The position numbers and the translations under genes are program-made. This document shows positions 28,813 to 38,130 of a stretch of 64,000 nt of DNA, one piece after another; within the stretch, counting starts at the first letter, position 1; each line of letters starts with the position of its first letter. This DNA is from Bacteroidota bacterium. GTDB lineage: Bacteria > Bacteroidota > Bacteroidia > Flavobacteriales_E > Vicingaceae. The stretch covers positions 1 to 64,000 of the forward strand of contig JABFGJ010000006.1 of NCBI GenBank assembly GCA_013112545.1, given 5' to 3'. The notes beneath the pieces were generated by a model that made no database searches, had not been told where the DNA came from, and saw only the letters and a program-made list of their open reading frames with translations.

Positions 28813-30609
28813 TTATACTTTAGACGATCTTTTACGATCTGTTTCGTTGAGCAATATTTTTCTAACTCTCAAAGACAAAGGAGTTACTTCTACGTACTCA
28901 TCTTTTTGAATGTATTCTAATGCTTCTTCTAATGAAAACTTTTTGGCTGGAGCAATTCTCACTTTGTCATCAGCACCTGAAGAACGCATGTTAGACATTT
29001 TCTTCGTTTTGGTAATGTTTACTACCAAATCCCCTGCTCTATTGTTCTCTCCGCAAACTTGGCCACCGTAAATCTCTTCATTCGGGTCAACAAAAAACTT
29101 ACCTCTATCTTGTAAGTTATTTAATGAAAAAGGTATTGCTTTTCCGGTTTCCATAGAAATTAAAGAACCATTTTGTCTTCCAGGTATTGCGCCTTTATAA
29201 GGTTGAAATTCTGTAAAACGATGCGACATTATTGCTTCACCAGCCGTTACTGTCAACAAATAATTTCTCAAACCTATAATCCCTCTTGAAGGAATGATAA
29301 AATCTAAAATCATTCGATCACCTTTGGGTTCCATGTTCGTCATTTCGCCCTTACGCTGGTTTACAATTTCTATCGCTTTTCCACTAACCTCTTCAGGTAA
29401 GTCTATTGTTAAAACCTCTACAGGCTCGTATTTTTTGCCATCAATTTCTTTAATAATAACCTGTGGCTGACCAATTTGAAGCTCATAACCTTCTCTTCTC
29501 ATGGTTTCAATCAAAACAGATAAATGCAAAACTCCACGTCCAAAAACGTTGAATGAATCTGCAGAGCCTGTATCTTCTACTCGAAGTGCTAAGTTTTTCT
29601 CTAATTCTTTAGCCAATCTATCTTTGATGTGCCTTGAGGTTACAAATTTTCCCTCTTTTCCAAAAAATGGAGAATCGTTAATTGTAAACAACATACTCAT
29701 GGTTGGTTCATCAATTTTGATGCTTGCCAAGGCTTCTGGCTCATTAATATCGGCAACAGTATCGCCAATTTCAAAACCTTCAATTCCAACTAAAGCACAA
29801 ATATCTCCTGCTTGAACTTCTTCCACTTTAACCTTACCCATTCCTTCAAACACGTAAAGTTCTTTTACTTTACTCTTAGTAGTCTTACCATCGCGTTTAA
29901 TCAAATTAATTTGTTGATTCACTTTAAGCGTACCTCTATGTAATCTTCCAATGGCAATTCGGCCAATGAATGAAGAATAATCTAAAGAAGTAATCAACAG
30001 TTGTGTATTTCCTGTTGGAGGTTTAGGTGCAGGAATATTTTCCATAATGGAATCCAACAAGGCAGTAATATTATCCGTTGGCTTCTTATAATCTTCACTC
30101 ATCCAACCTTGTTTGGCAGAACCGTATATGGTAGGAAAATCCAATTGATCTTCAGTAGCTCCAAGATTAAACATCAAGTCAAATACTTTTTCTTGTGCAA
30201 TGTCTGGAGTACAGTTTTCTTTGTCAACCTTGTTTACAACTACAATCGGTTTTAAACCTAATTCAATCGCTTTTTGCAAGACAAATCTCGTTTGAGGCAT
30301 TGGGCCTTCAAAAGCATCAACTAGCAATAAAACACCATCGGCCATGTTTAAAACACGCTCAACTTCTCCACCAAAATCACTGTGACCAGGAGTGTCGATA
30401 ATGTTAATTTTTGCATCTTTATAAAACACAGATACATTTTTTGCCAAGATGGTAATGCCACGCTCTCGTTCAATGTCATTATTGTCCATGATTAATTCCC
30501 CAGGGGTATCGTGATCACTAAACAATTTTCCTGCTAAAAGCATTTTGTCAACTAATGTTGTTTTTCCATGGTCAACATGGGCAATAATGGCAATATTTCT
30601 AAGATTCAT
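28813..30609 (-). CDS. typA: Translational GTPase TypA/BipA
   Basis: A 598-aa GTPase: P-loop AHVDHGKTTL, switch DTPGHSDFGGEV, NKVD, then domains II, III, V and the C-terminal TypA-specific domain with IPSRGIIGLRNYLL. It binds the ribosome and aids assembly and stress growth. The start is set at ATG 30609. An upstream TTG at 30630 is excluded because it overlaps the -7 element at 30635-30628. The protein then begins MNLRNIAIIAHVDHG, as usual for the family. Confidence 0.96.
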   Translation of the reverse strand: MNLRNIAIIAHVDHGKTTLVDKMLLAGKLFSDHDTPGELIMDNNDIERERGITILAKNVSVFYKDAKINIIDTPGHSDFGGEVERVLNMADGVLLLVDAFEGPMPQTRFVLQKAIELGLKPIVVVNKVDKENCTPDIAQEKVFDLMFNLGATEDQLDFPTIYGSAKQGWMSEDYKKPTDNITALLDSIMENIPAPKPPTGNTQLLITSLDYSSFIGRIAIGRLHRGTLKVNQQINLIKRDGKTTKSKVKELYVFEGMGKVKVEEVQAGDICALVGIEGFEIGDTVADINEPEALASIKIDEPTMSMLFTINDSPFFGKEGKFVTSRHIKDRLAKELEKNLALRVEDTGSADSFNVFGRGVLHLSVLIETMRREGYELQIGQPQVIIKEIDGKKYEPVEVLTIDLPEEVSGKAIEIVNQRKGEMTNMEPKGDRMILDFIIPSRGIIGLRNYLLTVTAGEAIMSHRFTEFQPYKGAIPGRQNGSLISMETGKAIPFSLNNLQDRGKFFVDPNEEIYGGQVCGENNRAGDLVVNITKTKKMSNMRSSGADDKVRIAPAKKFSLEEALEYIQKDEYVEVTPLSLRVRKILLNETDRKRSSKV

Positions 30610-30627
30610 TTTATTTTTTTGAGGCCG

Positions 30628-30635
30628 CAAAAGTA
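30628..30635 (-). promoter_or_regulatory. -7 element of typA
   Basis: The minus strand reads TACTTTTG (forward CAAAAGTA), an exact TAnnTTTG, about 18 nt before the typA ATG at 30609. No TTTG is seen at the -33 distance. It decides the start codon, as a TTG at 30630 would lie inside the promoter. Confidence 0.55.
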
Positions 30636-30750
30636 CCTCAAAACAATGAGTTAGAATGTTTTTACAAGATTTATTTTTTTCAAGCTATTTCCACTAACTT
30701 TCATGGCTTACAAAAAAGAATATTTAAGTTTGTTGAAAGTAAAAAAACGC

Positions 30751-32088
30751 ATGAAATACCTAAGTCTATTACTCTGTTTTATTGGTTCTATAACTGTTCA
30801 AGGGCAAATCACTAAAAACGATAAAAATTATAATCCTCAGTACTTTTCTAAAAAATCTTCCGAAATCAGCAATGCTTTAATCAAGGGATTTGAAAATAAC
30901 AATTACAAAATAGTTGATACGCTATTTAATCCACATCTTTTGTTAAAGTTGGATGCCAATCGCACAGAGCAAACATGGAAATCAATTGAAGCTAGCTATG
31001 GAAGTTTTAAAAATATAGGTTCAAGTGCATTAAAAGAAACTGCCGAAGCTAATTTTTTCTTGATTGAACTGCATTTTGAACATGAGGATTTAGATTTAGA
31101 ATTAAGTTTAGATGAGAATGACCAAGTCAACAGTTTAATGTTGCTTCCTGCAAGCAACAAAACACAATGGAGTCCACCAAGTTATGTAAATTTGGAAAGC
31201 ATCATAGAAAAAGACACTAGTGTAGGCAAGGTAGATCCCCTTTTAGCAAAATGGACATTTCCAGAAAATAATTCTAAAAAAGCAATCGCAGTATTTGTTC
31301 ATGGTTCAGGAGCTAATGACATGAATGAAAGCCTTGGACCTAATCAGTTTTTTAAAGATTTAGCTTATGGATTAGCGAGTAATGGAATTGCAAGTATTCG
31401 CTATAATAAACGCACTTATGATTATCGAAATGCTGCTACTTCTAAAATTAATGAATTGGATATCGATTATGAAGTTACGAATGATGCGATAGAAGCAGTT
31501 AACATGGCAAATGAAATGGGCTATGAAAAAGTCATATTGATTGGCCACAGTTTAGGAGGACACCTAGCACCAAAAATTGCTGAAAATTCTACCCTAAACG
31601 GAGTCATTACACTTGCCGGAAATTCAAGCCCTTTTATAGATTTAATAGTACCTCAATATGAATACTTAATCCAAAACGACTCCAATACTCAAATCACTGA
31701 ATTTATGCTAAATGCCATAAAGACACAAACTAAAAAAGTGAAAGATGGCGATTATGATGAAACGACAAATGCTTTTATGTTGCCTTTCAGTTTACCTGGC
31801 AAATATTGGAAATCATTAGAAGGTTATTCGCCTGTAAAGGTTTCAAAAAAGCAAGATATTCCCTATTTGATTTTGAATGGAGATCGAGATTATCAAGTCA
31901 CAGTTGCTGAAGCCGAACAATGGAAAAACGGCAACAAAAACAAAAACTCGAAAACCATCATTTACAAAGGATTAAACCACCTGTTCTATTTTGGCGAAGG
32001 GATTTTATTGCCTTCAGAATATGAAAAAGTTGGACATATTGATTTACAGGTAATTACTGACATTAGCACTTGGATTAAATCGTTATAA
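30751..32088 (+). CDS. Alpha/beta hydrolase with DUF3887-like N-terminus
   Basis: A 445-aa secreted protein (signal YLSLLLCFIGSITVQGQ). The first 130 residues look like a DUF3887-type beta-alpha domain. The rest is an alpha/beta hydrolase with FVHGSGAND, nucleophile elbow GHSLGGH, acid in NGDRDYQV and catalytic His in GLNHLF. ATG 30751 is preferred to ATG 30703, because the earlier Met precedes a basic stretch that delays the signal peptide and follows immediately on a TAACTTTC -7-like sequence (30695-30702). It is the first gene of a packed run; the stop overlaps the next ATG (TAATG). Confidence 0.82.
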   Translation: MKYLSLLLCFIGSITVQGQITKNDKNYNPQYFSKKSSEISNALIKGFENNNYKIVDTLFNPHLLLKLDANRTEQTWKSIEASYGSFKNIGSSALKETAEANFFLIELHFEHEDLDLELSLDENDQVNSLMLLPASNKTQWSPPSYVNLESIIEKDTSVGKVDPLLAKWTFPENNSKKAIAVFVHGSGANDMNESLGPNQFFKDLAYGLASNGIASIRYNKRTYDYRNAATSKINELDIDYEVTNDAIEAVNMANEMGYEKVILIGHSLGGHLAPKIAENSTLNGVITLAGNSSPFIDLIVPQYEYLIQNDSNTQITEFMLNAIKTQTKKVKDGDYDETTNAFMLPFSLPGKYWKSLEGYSPVKVSKKQDIPYLILNGDRDYQVTVAEAEQWKNGNKNKNSKTIIYKGLNHLFYFGEGILLPSEYEKVGHIDLQVITDISTWIKSL

Positions 32089-34067
32089 TGAGTCAAAATT
32101 TAAGCTTAAAACATTTTCCTACTAGTATATTCATGATTGTGATATTGCTAGTTGGGGCTCTTTTTCTTTTTAGCAATAGCATGTTTACTTATCCAAGCTT
32201 TGTGCATGCTTGGACTCAAAGTGATCGACTGGCATTGGCCATGAATTTTCAAGAAAATGGATTTGACTTTTTTCATCCAGCTACTTTCAATCTGTTAACT
32301 AAAGGTGGAATTACTCAAGTTGACTTTCCCATTCACGATTATCTTGTTGCAGTAATTTCTTCAATCTTCAATTCAGATTTGATTTTTACCTTTAGGTTGT
32401 ATAATCTAATTTACAGTTTAATCGGCTTGTTCTTTTTATATAAAATTGCTTTGCAGCTCGGTATTTCAGGGTTTCGGGCAATTTTTGCGACAAGCTTTAT
32501 TTTTACACTTCCCTTTTTTGTGTATTACCAAAACGGGTTTTTACCGTCCGCTCCTTCTTTTGCAAACTTTCTAATCGGCTTTTATTATCTATTGTGTTAC
32601 AAGGGAAATAATCGAACTAGAAATCTAATTCGAAGTGCTTTATTTTTAACCTTAGCTGCATTAGCGCGCTCACCTTTTTTAATCTATCTGGTTGCTGTAT
32701 TCCTATTTCTCCTTTGGGAGCAATTGAAAAATAAAAAGCTTGCAATTTTGCAGCTTATTCCATTTTTGTTAGGCATCATTTTATTTGTAGCTTATTTTCA
32801 ATACAATGCCTATTTAGCCAAAACCTATGGCAGCATGTTTTTAGTGCAATTTTTAGCCATAGAAAGTTTTACTGATTTTATATCCATTGTAAAAGTTGCA
32901 TTAGATCGATGGTCCGACCAGTTAATGAGCCCATTTCATGCCGTTGTGCTGCTATTTTCATTGTTGATGCTGTTAAAAGGTGTATATCGTAACAACAGCA
33001 AATTCAAAGATCATTATGGACTTGTTTCCTATTTCGCCATTTCATTTTTCGGTGTTCTCTTATTCTTTATAGTTATGGGCAAGCAATTTGTCGATCACGA
33101 TTATTATTACATGGACACCTTTTTACCCATACTCGTATTACTAGTCTTGTTCTGTGCTCAGTTTGTGAAAATTGAGCAAAAATGGTTTACTCCTATTTCT
33201 ACCGTTTTAATTTTATTTTTCTTCTACTTTTTTAGCTATGCAAAAGAGATTCAAGAGAAAAGATACACTCCAGTATTTGACGATAAAGTAGATTACGCTT
33301 ATCGTGTTTATAAATCGTCGATAAATGATTTAGAAAAATGGGGTATTACGAAGCAAGACACTTTAACAATTTTAGAAGCAAATTCAACCAATATTCCCTT
33401 TACATTGTTTAAAAATAAGGGCTATACCTGTTTAAACAGCAGTGAAGACTCTGTTTTGAAATACCTAAACAAACCAAGCAATTATGTCTTGTTAATTGAC
33501 AGTTTTTTTAGAATGGATGCTTATCGAAATTTTCCAGGTATCATCAATCAATTGGAATTAGTAAATAGCAATCAATCCATCAGTTTGTATAAAAAAGAAA
33601 TTGTCAGTGATGGTTCTTCTGACTTTTTCAAACATTTATTATTTGAAGCAAGTTTTGATTTTGAAACTAAAATTCCAACAAACAACCATTTTTCTGGTTT
33701 CGAAAATATTCAAGAAAAAGAAGGTGCAAAATCCTTAGACATCACTCCTGAAAGTGAATACATTCTTACCTTTCACGACACATTGAGGGATTTAGATTTC
33801 AGCAAATCTATACACATTTTGCATGTTGCAGATTATTTGCAGTCAGATACTTCAAAAATTCAAATCGTGTGTCAATATGGAGATTATTATCAAGCGCATT
33901 TTACAGAGAATACCATAACTGAAAAGAACAAATGGGTCACCAAACAATATCAATGGGAGATACCGATAAGTAAATTGAAAGAAAGCCACGAAATCAAGAT
34001 TTACTATTGGAATCAACAAAAGAAATCAATAGCCATTGACAATTTTAACCTGATAATTTATCAATAA
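32088..34067 (+). CDS. GT-C-type membrane glycosyltransferase (PMT/ArnT-like)
   Basis: A 659-aa protein with about ten membrane helices in the first 400 residues and a soluble C-terminal domain of about 240 residues. After the first helix the loop reads FVHAWTQSDRLALAMNF, in which Asp and His stand at the position of the GT-C active-site acid, and similar spacing occurs in the protein at 43306-44709 (HNWRQSL...NF). These enzymes transfer sugars from polyprenyl-phosphate donors to lipids or proteins on the periplasmic side. Acceptor unknown. It overlaps its upstream and downstream neighbours by 1 nt each. Confidence 0.65.
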   Translation: MSQNLSLKHFPTSIFMIVILLVGALFLFSNSMFTYPSFVHAWTQSDRLALAMNFQENGFDFFHPATFNLLTKGGITQVDFPIHDYLVAVISSIFNSDLIFTFRLYNLIYSLIGLFFLYKIALQLGISGFRAIFATSFIFTLPFFVYYQNGFLPSAPSFANFLIGFYYLLCYKGNNRTRNLIRSALFLTLAALARSPFLIYLVAVFLFLLWEQLKNKKLAILQLIPFLLGIILFVAYFQYNAYLAKTYGSMFLVQFLAIESFTDFISIVKVALDRWSDQLMSPFHAVVLLFSLLMLLKGVYRNNSKFKDHYGLVSYFAISFFGVLLFFIVMGKQFVDHDYYYMDTFLPILVLLVLFCAQFVKIEQKWFTPISTVLILFFFYFFSYAKEIQEKRYTPVFDDKVDYAYRVYKSSINDLEKWGITKQDTLTILEANSTNIPFTLFKNKGYTCLNSSEDSVLKYLNKPSNYVLLIDSFFRMDAYRNFPGIINQLELVNSNQSISLYKKEIVSDGSSDFFKHLLFEASFDFETKIPTNNHFSGFENIQEKEGAKSLDITPESEYILTFHDTLRDLDFSKSIHILHVADYLQSDTSKIQIVCQYGDYYQAHFTENTITEKNKWVTKQYQWEIPISKLKESHEIKIYYWNQQKKSIAIDNFNLIIYQ

Positions 34068-35059
34068 TGGAACAAATAGATTATAAAGCATTCGTTGTTC
34101 GAGAAGAAAATGGAACATTTCATCGAAAAATAGAACAAAAATCAACAACAGAATTACCAGATCACGATGTATTAATTCAAGTAAAATATGCGGCATTGAA
34201 TTATAAAGACGCCTTATCTTCTAACGGACATAAAGGGATTACACGAAACTATCCTCATACCCCAGGAGTAGATGCTTGCGGAATTGTAGTATCTTCAAAA
34301 ACTGATGATTTTGAGCCTGGCGAAAAAGTTATCGTCACTTCCTATGATTTTGGAATGAATACCTCGGGTGGATTTCAAGAATATATTAAAGTACCTGCTA
34401 CTTGGCCTGTAAAACTTCCAAAAGGAATGAGCTTAGAAGAAGCTATGATTTTAGGAACTGGAGGCTTTACTGCTGCACTTTCTTTGTATAAAATGGAACA
34501 AAATGGACAGTGCCCCGAAATGGGCCCTGTGCTTGTAACTGGCTCAACTGGTGGAGTTGGTAGCATGGCCGTTTGTATTTTAGCTGAGCAAGGATATGAT
34601 GTAATTGCGGCTAGCGGCAAAAAAGAAGCTCATGCCTATTTACACGAACTAGGTGCTAAAGAAATTATTTCTCGTGAAGAAGTAAACGATCAATCAGGAA
34701 GGCCATTGTTAAGGTCGAAATGGGCAGGTGCTATCGATACCGTTGGCGACAATACTTTAGCAACTTGCATTAAAGCTTGTGGTAGAAATGGTAGCATTGC
34801 TGTCTGTGGATTGGTACAATCTGCTGATTTAAATACCAGTGTTTATCCTTTTATACTCAATGGAGTAAATGTTTTAGGCATAGAAACCGCTGAAACTCCC
34901 CGAAAAATAAGAAATGCTATATGGGAATTATTGGCCAATCAGTGGAAGCCAAAAAAACTTGATGCCATGAAAAAAATAATTAGTTTAGATGAATTAGACG
35001 AGCACATACAAGTCATGTTGCAAGGAAAGTCAAAAGGTCGAGTTTTAGTAAAATTTTAA
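34067..35059 (+). CDS. YhdH/AcuI-type quinone oxidoreductase
   Basis: A 330-aa zinc-free MDR enzyme. It has YAALNYKDALSSNGH, PHTPGVDACGIV, the NADPH fold LVTGSTGGVGSMAVCILAEQGYDVIA and the family's GFTAALSLY segment. The YhdH/AcuI group reduces acryloyl-CoA-like enones with NADPH. It starts on the TAATG overlap with the GT-C gene. The four-gene run has no obvious shared pathway and could be joined simply for expression. Confidence 0.85.
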   Translation: MEQIDYKAFVVREENGTFHRKIEQKSTTELPDHDVLIQVKYAALNYKDALSSNGHKGITRNYPHTPGVDACGIVVSSKTDDFEPGEKVIVTSYDFGMNTSGGFQEYIKVPATWPVKLPKGMSLEEAMILGTGGFTAALSLYKMEQNGQCPEMGPVLVTGSTGGVGSMAVCILAEQGYDVIAASGKKEAHAYLHELGAKEIISREEVNDQSGRPLLRSKWAGAIDTVGDNTLATCIKACGRNGSIAVCGLVQSADLNTSVYPFILNGVNVLGIETAETPRKIRNAIWELLANQWKPKKLDAMKKIISLDELDEHIQVMLQGKSKGRVLVKF

Positions 35060-35079
35060 CATCATATTTAGTCTATAAA

Positions 35080-36045
35080 ATGAATCATTTCAAAAAAATA
35101 ATTTCTGTTCTGCTACTTGTTCTTAGCATAGTTGCCTGTGAGCGAGAAGAAGATAACCTGAAGCCTTATTCACCTGAAACAGATTACTCCTTAAAGCGAA
35201 TAGGACAAGTGATTGATTCTACAGAATCCTTAGACAGTTTAGCTATTGCCATTCGGCATGCCGACCTTTATAAGACCTTGATTAGCAATAATACCATTAG
35301 CTTTTTCGCTGCTAACAATGCTGCCTTTGCAAATTACATTAATTCAGATACTACGCTGCATAAAGTCACCGATTTCAATCCCTTAAAATTGAAAAACTTA
35401 TTGCTGTATCACATTGATAGCTATAAAGTTGATTCAAAAACAATCACTGATGAAAGTTATTTTCAAAGTTTAAATTCCAAAGGCGCAAACAATGAGGCTA
35501 CAGTTGTAGAATTTGATTTATTTCCAAGTTATCGTTTAAATAACCTTGCCAATGTTGGGGAAGCAATTAGCTGTTCTAATGGCAATTTAGCAATCATCGA
35601 TCATTTATTGAAACCTTTAAAAAGTGCCGAAATCTTGTCTATAGACGAGCAGTTTCAAATGTTTAATGAAGCGGTACTTTTATTTGGAGATACCATACAG
35701 CAGCTAATAGATTCTACGGTTTATTACACGGTTTTTGCGCCAAACAATCAAGCCATTCAAGACTTTATGGCTAAAAATTCATGGGCTAATTTAGCTGACA
35801 TTCCGAGAGATATGCTCAAAAGTGCCATTCTGGGTCATTTTATCCCCAATCGAAATATTCAAAACAGTCAATTCCAACAAGGTGAATCGCTAAATACTGT
35901 TAGTGGTACATTTTATCATGTAGATTTAGCAATGGGTTCTAAACTTGTCAGCAATAGTTTAATTCCTGATACGAGTATGATAATCGCTCCTGATTTACAA
36001 AGTATCAATGGGGTGATACATGGCATAGATCGAGTGATGTATTAG
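35080..36045 (+). CDS. Fasciclin-domain lipoprotein
   Basis: A 321-aa lipoprotein with lipobox VLSIVAC at residue 20 and two FAS1 repeats. The first includes ISFFAANNAAFANYI and the LLLYHIDSYKV strand; the second has YYTVFAPNNQAIQDFM, AILGHFIPNRN and the closing INGVIHGIDRVMY. FAS1 proteins mediate adhesion at the cell surface. It lies 20 nt after the quinone reductase and probably ends the operon. Confidence 0.85.
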   Translation: MNHFKKIISVLLLVLSIVACEREEDNLKPYSPETDYSLKRIGQVIDSTESLDSLAIAIRHADLYKTLISNNTISFFAANNAAFANYINSDTTLHKVTDFNPLKLKNLLLYHIDSYKVDSKTITDESYFQSLNSKGANNEATVVEFDLFPSYRLNNLANVGEAISCSNGNLAIIDHLLKPLKSAEILSIDEQFQMFNEAVLLFGDTIQQLIDSTVYYTVFAPNNQAIQDFMAKNSWANLADIPRDMLKSAILGHFIPNRNIQNSQFQQGESLNTVSGTFYHVDLAMGSKLVSNSLIPDTSMIIAPDLQSINGVIHGIDRVMY

Positions 36046-36154
36046 AAGCTTTTTATTACAAATTTGGTACTTTACAGCCGACTTAGAAGGATACAAAGAG
36101 TACCTTGATAAGTTGGCAGAGTTCACGGCTAAATAAGGCAGACCAATTGACAGT

Positions 36155-36475
36155 TTAACCAATTGATAAAGTAATCGTTTTACCAAATCCTATTTCAATT
36201 AATCTATATAGGGTAGATAATTGAATGTCGCTATGGCCGTTTTCAATTCTTGAAATAAAGCTTTTACGAGTTCCCGTTTTTTCAGCTAATTGCTCTTGAG
36301 TCATTTTCGCTTCTTTACGAGCATCTCTAATTATTTCGCCAATAGCAAATGCTTTAGCTTTAATTTCAAACATTGCCCTTTTCTCCGTACCAACAGCACC
36401 ATACCTTTCAGTTAAATGGTCATCAAAATTTGTTAAGTGATTTTTAAATAAAAAGATTTTTCGCTTTTCTTTCAC
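36155..36475 (-). CDS. HigA-like XRE antitoxin, orphan
   Basis: A 106-aa DNA-binding protein starting at GTG 36475. The N-terminal 40 residues (HLTERYGAVGTEKRAMFEIKA) and the helix-turn-helix (MTQEQLAEKTGTRKSFISRIE, GHSDIQLSTLYRLIE) match HigA antitoxins that normally follow a HigB/RelE toxin gene. The sequence upstream on the minus strand (36476-36590) does not contain an open toxin gene. It is thus an orphan antitoxin or a regulator recruited from one. Confidence 0.75.
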   Translation of the reverse strand: MKEKRKIFLFKNHLTNFDDHLTERYGAVGTEKRAMFEIKAKAFAIGEIIRDARKEAKMTQEQLAEKTGTRKSFISRIENGHSDIQLSTLYRLIEIGFGKTITLSIG

Positions 36476-36585
36476 GCCATAAAGTTTACGAATAATGGAA
36501 CAAAAATTAAATTTGTGGAATCTATTTTAGATTTTGGGAATTCTACTCCAAGCCAAGAAATAAGGGATTCTAATTTAGATAATTT

Positions 36586-37425
36586 TTAGCTAAACAATTC
36601 TCCAAATTTCACACTAACATCTAATCGAGCGCCTTTTTCTGTGTCTTTTAGCGTTATTACTTCGTTTTGATAATCGTGCTCTAAAAAGAGGTACAAGTTT
36701 TCGTCTATGGCTTTTTTATAAAAGCGCTTTCTATCTTCTAAAGTCAGCAAAGGTCTAGTATCGTAACCCATAACATAAGGCATAGGAATATGACCGGCTG
36801 AAGGAAGTAAATCGGCCATAAACGCAAGGCGCTTACCTTGATAATTAATGATTGGAATCATCATCGCATCGGTGTGACCGTCGGCATAAAATAGATCAAA
36901 CAAATCAAATGGTTCTTCTTCTACAAATTTCAATTGCCCCAATTCTTTCATGGGTAAAATATTCTCTTTCAAGAAGGAAGCTTTTTCTCGGTCATTAGGT
37001 TGTGTAGCCCATTTCCAATGCTTTTTATTAGACCAATAAGTGGCATTTTTAAAAGTGGCTTCGTAGTTAGTTCGGTCTGCATTCCACTTGATTCCACCAC
37101 CACAATGATCGAAATGCAGGTGAGTTAAAAAAACATCGGTAATGTCGTCGGGGTGAAATCCAAGTTTTTTTATGGAACTCATTAAACTATCGTCGCCAAA
37201 CAAATAATAATAGCCAAAAAATTTATCCGATTGTTTGTCGCCCATGCCGTTATCAATTAAGATTAAGCGATTGCCATCTTCAATTAGCATGCAGCGCAAA
37301 GCCCAAGAACACATATTATTGCTGTCAGCTGGGTTTGTTTTTTGCCACAAAGATTTTGGCACAACGCCAAACATGGCACCGCCATCTAATTTAAAATTTC
37401 CTGTTTCTATTGGATATATTTTCAT
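36586..37425 (-). CDS. MBL-fold hydrolase (lactonase-like)
   Basis: A 279-aa cytoplasmic protein with the metallo-beta-lactamase motif LTHLHFDHCGGG, the later metal ligands DGHTDAM and LEHD, and the IDNGMGDK strand. The closest type is the group with AHL-lactonase-like and related hydrolases; the substrate cannot be told. It lacks a signal peptide. It is isolated, between an orphan antitoxin and a repeat-rich spacer. Confidence 0.82.
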   Translation of the reverse strand: MKIYPIETGNFKLDGGAMFGVVPKSLWQKTNPADSNNMCSWALRCMLIEDGNRLILIDNGMGDKQSDKFFGYYYLFGDDSLMSSIKKLGFHPDDITDVFLTHLHFDHCGGGIKWNADRTNYEATFKNATYWSNKKHWKWATQPNDREKASFLKENILPMKELGQLKFVEEEPFDLFDLFYADGHTDAMMIPIINYQGKRLAFMADLLPSAGHIPMPYVMGYDTRPLLTLEDRKRFYKKAIDENLYLFLEHDYQNEVITLKDTEKGARLDVSVKFGELFS

Positions 37426-37589
37426 GACTCAAATATCCTGAATAGTTTTCTTTGTTTCAAGGGGAGTAAGTTTAAAGTTTGAATTGTCTTTTGAAAGGGT
37501 ATTGACTTGTTCAGAATTAGATAAAAACAGAGAGTGTATAAAAGAAAACAGAGCAAGTTAATTTTGGACTAGTCAAACAAAGAAAAGTT

Positions 37590-37818
37590 CGACCCCTTTA
37601 GGGTCGTTTTTACTACTGAACGTTACTTATAAATGTGCAATCCTTTCAGGATTGTATCATATGAAAGAAATAAAACTTTGGTTGCCAATCGCCTCTCTAA
37701 AATATTAAAATTTCAGTTACGAACTGAATTTTTTAATGCTTTGTCGTATCGAACCCGAAGGGTTCGCAGCTTTATAAAACAAATATAAATTAAAATAGAA
37801 TCGACTCTGAAGGTGTCG
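37590..37818. repeat. Cluster of five 17-bp hairpins with 6-5-6 geometry
   Basis: Five short palindromes share the same build, a 6-bp stem and 5-nt loop: 37590-37606 (CGACCC/GGGTCG), 37638-37654 (CAATCC/GGATTG), 37712-37728 (TTCAGT/ACTGAA), 37750-37766 (CGAACC/GGTTCG) and 37802-37818 (CGACTC/GTGTCG, one mismatch). Stems differ but stay paired. Loops on one strand or the other resemble YGAAR. No gene overlaps them. Confidence 0.65.
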
Positions 37819-37911
37819 CACTCCATGTTGTGCTTTACAGTCGGAATTGTTCGAGCAAAAAAGACAAGGATATTTTAAGTGTAAATCTCAATTATCCACT
37901 CCTTATAGATT

Positions 37912-37941
37912 CCGCTCCGCATGGATTTGTAATCCTGCGGC
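37912..37941. repeat. First copy of the CCGCTCCGC repeat core
   Basis: The core CCGCTCCGCATGGATTTG/AATCCTGCGG forms a hairpin CCGCA-(T)-GGATT / AATCC-TGCGG. This copy is outside the tandem array and has loop tgt instead of tgc. Confidence 0.7.
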
Positions 37942-37946
37942 AAACA

Positions 37947-37970
37947 AAAGGCCAACTCGTATTGGCCTTT
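37947..37970 (+). terminator. Terminator-like hairpin
   Basis: AAAGGCCAA (37947-37955) and TTGGCCTTT (37962-37970) form a perfect 9-bp stem with a 6-nt loop, followed by a T-rich stretch. No gene ends close by, so what it terminates is unclear. Confidence 0.5.
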
Positions 37971-38130
37971 AGCTTTTCAAAAAAATCAACTTTTAGCTTC
38001 ATTTCACATAACAATACTATAAATCATCATTATCACATTTAAATTTTACTAATTTGGTTTGACTATAAATGCCTGATAATCTTACTTAAAAAGTAAGATT
38101 ATGGTAACAACTTTAATTTTCGATTTTTTA

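Noticed and set aside
36476-36590. Toxin gene partner of the HigA-like antitoxin
   Set aside because: The frames contain stops and the space is too small for a HigB; I could not trace a recognisable HigB block.
37740-37790. tRNA-like sequence (ttcg...ggttcgcag)
   Set aside because: Only the T-arm-like string fits; no acceptor stem, anticodon arm or D-arm can be formed around it.
37830-38042. A 70-codon open frame
   Set aside because: It covers the CCGCTCC core and the terminator-like hairpin at 37947-37970, and has no similarity or start context that supports a gene.
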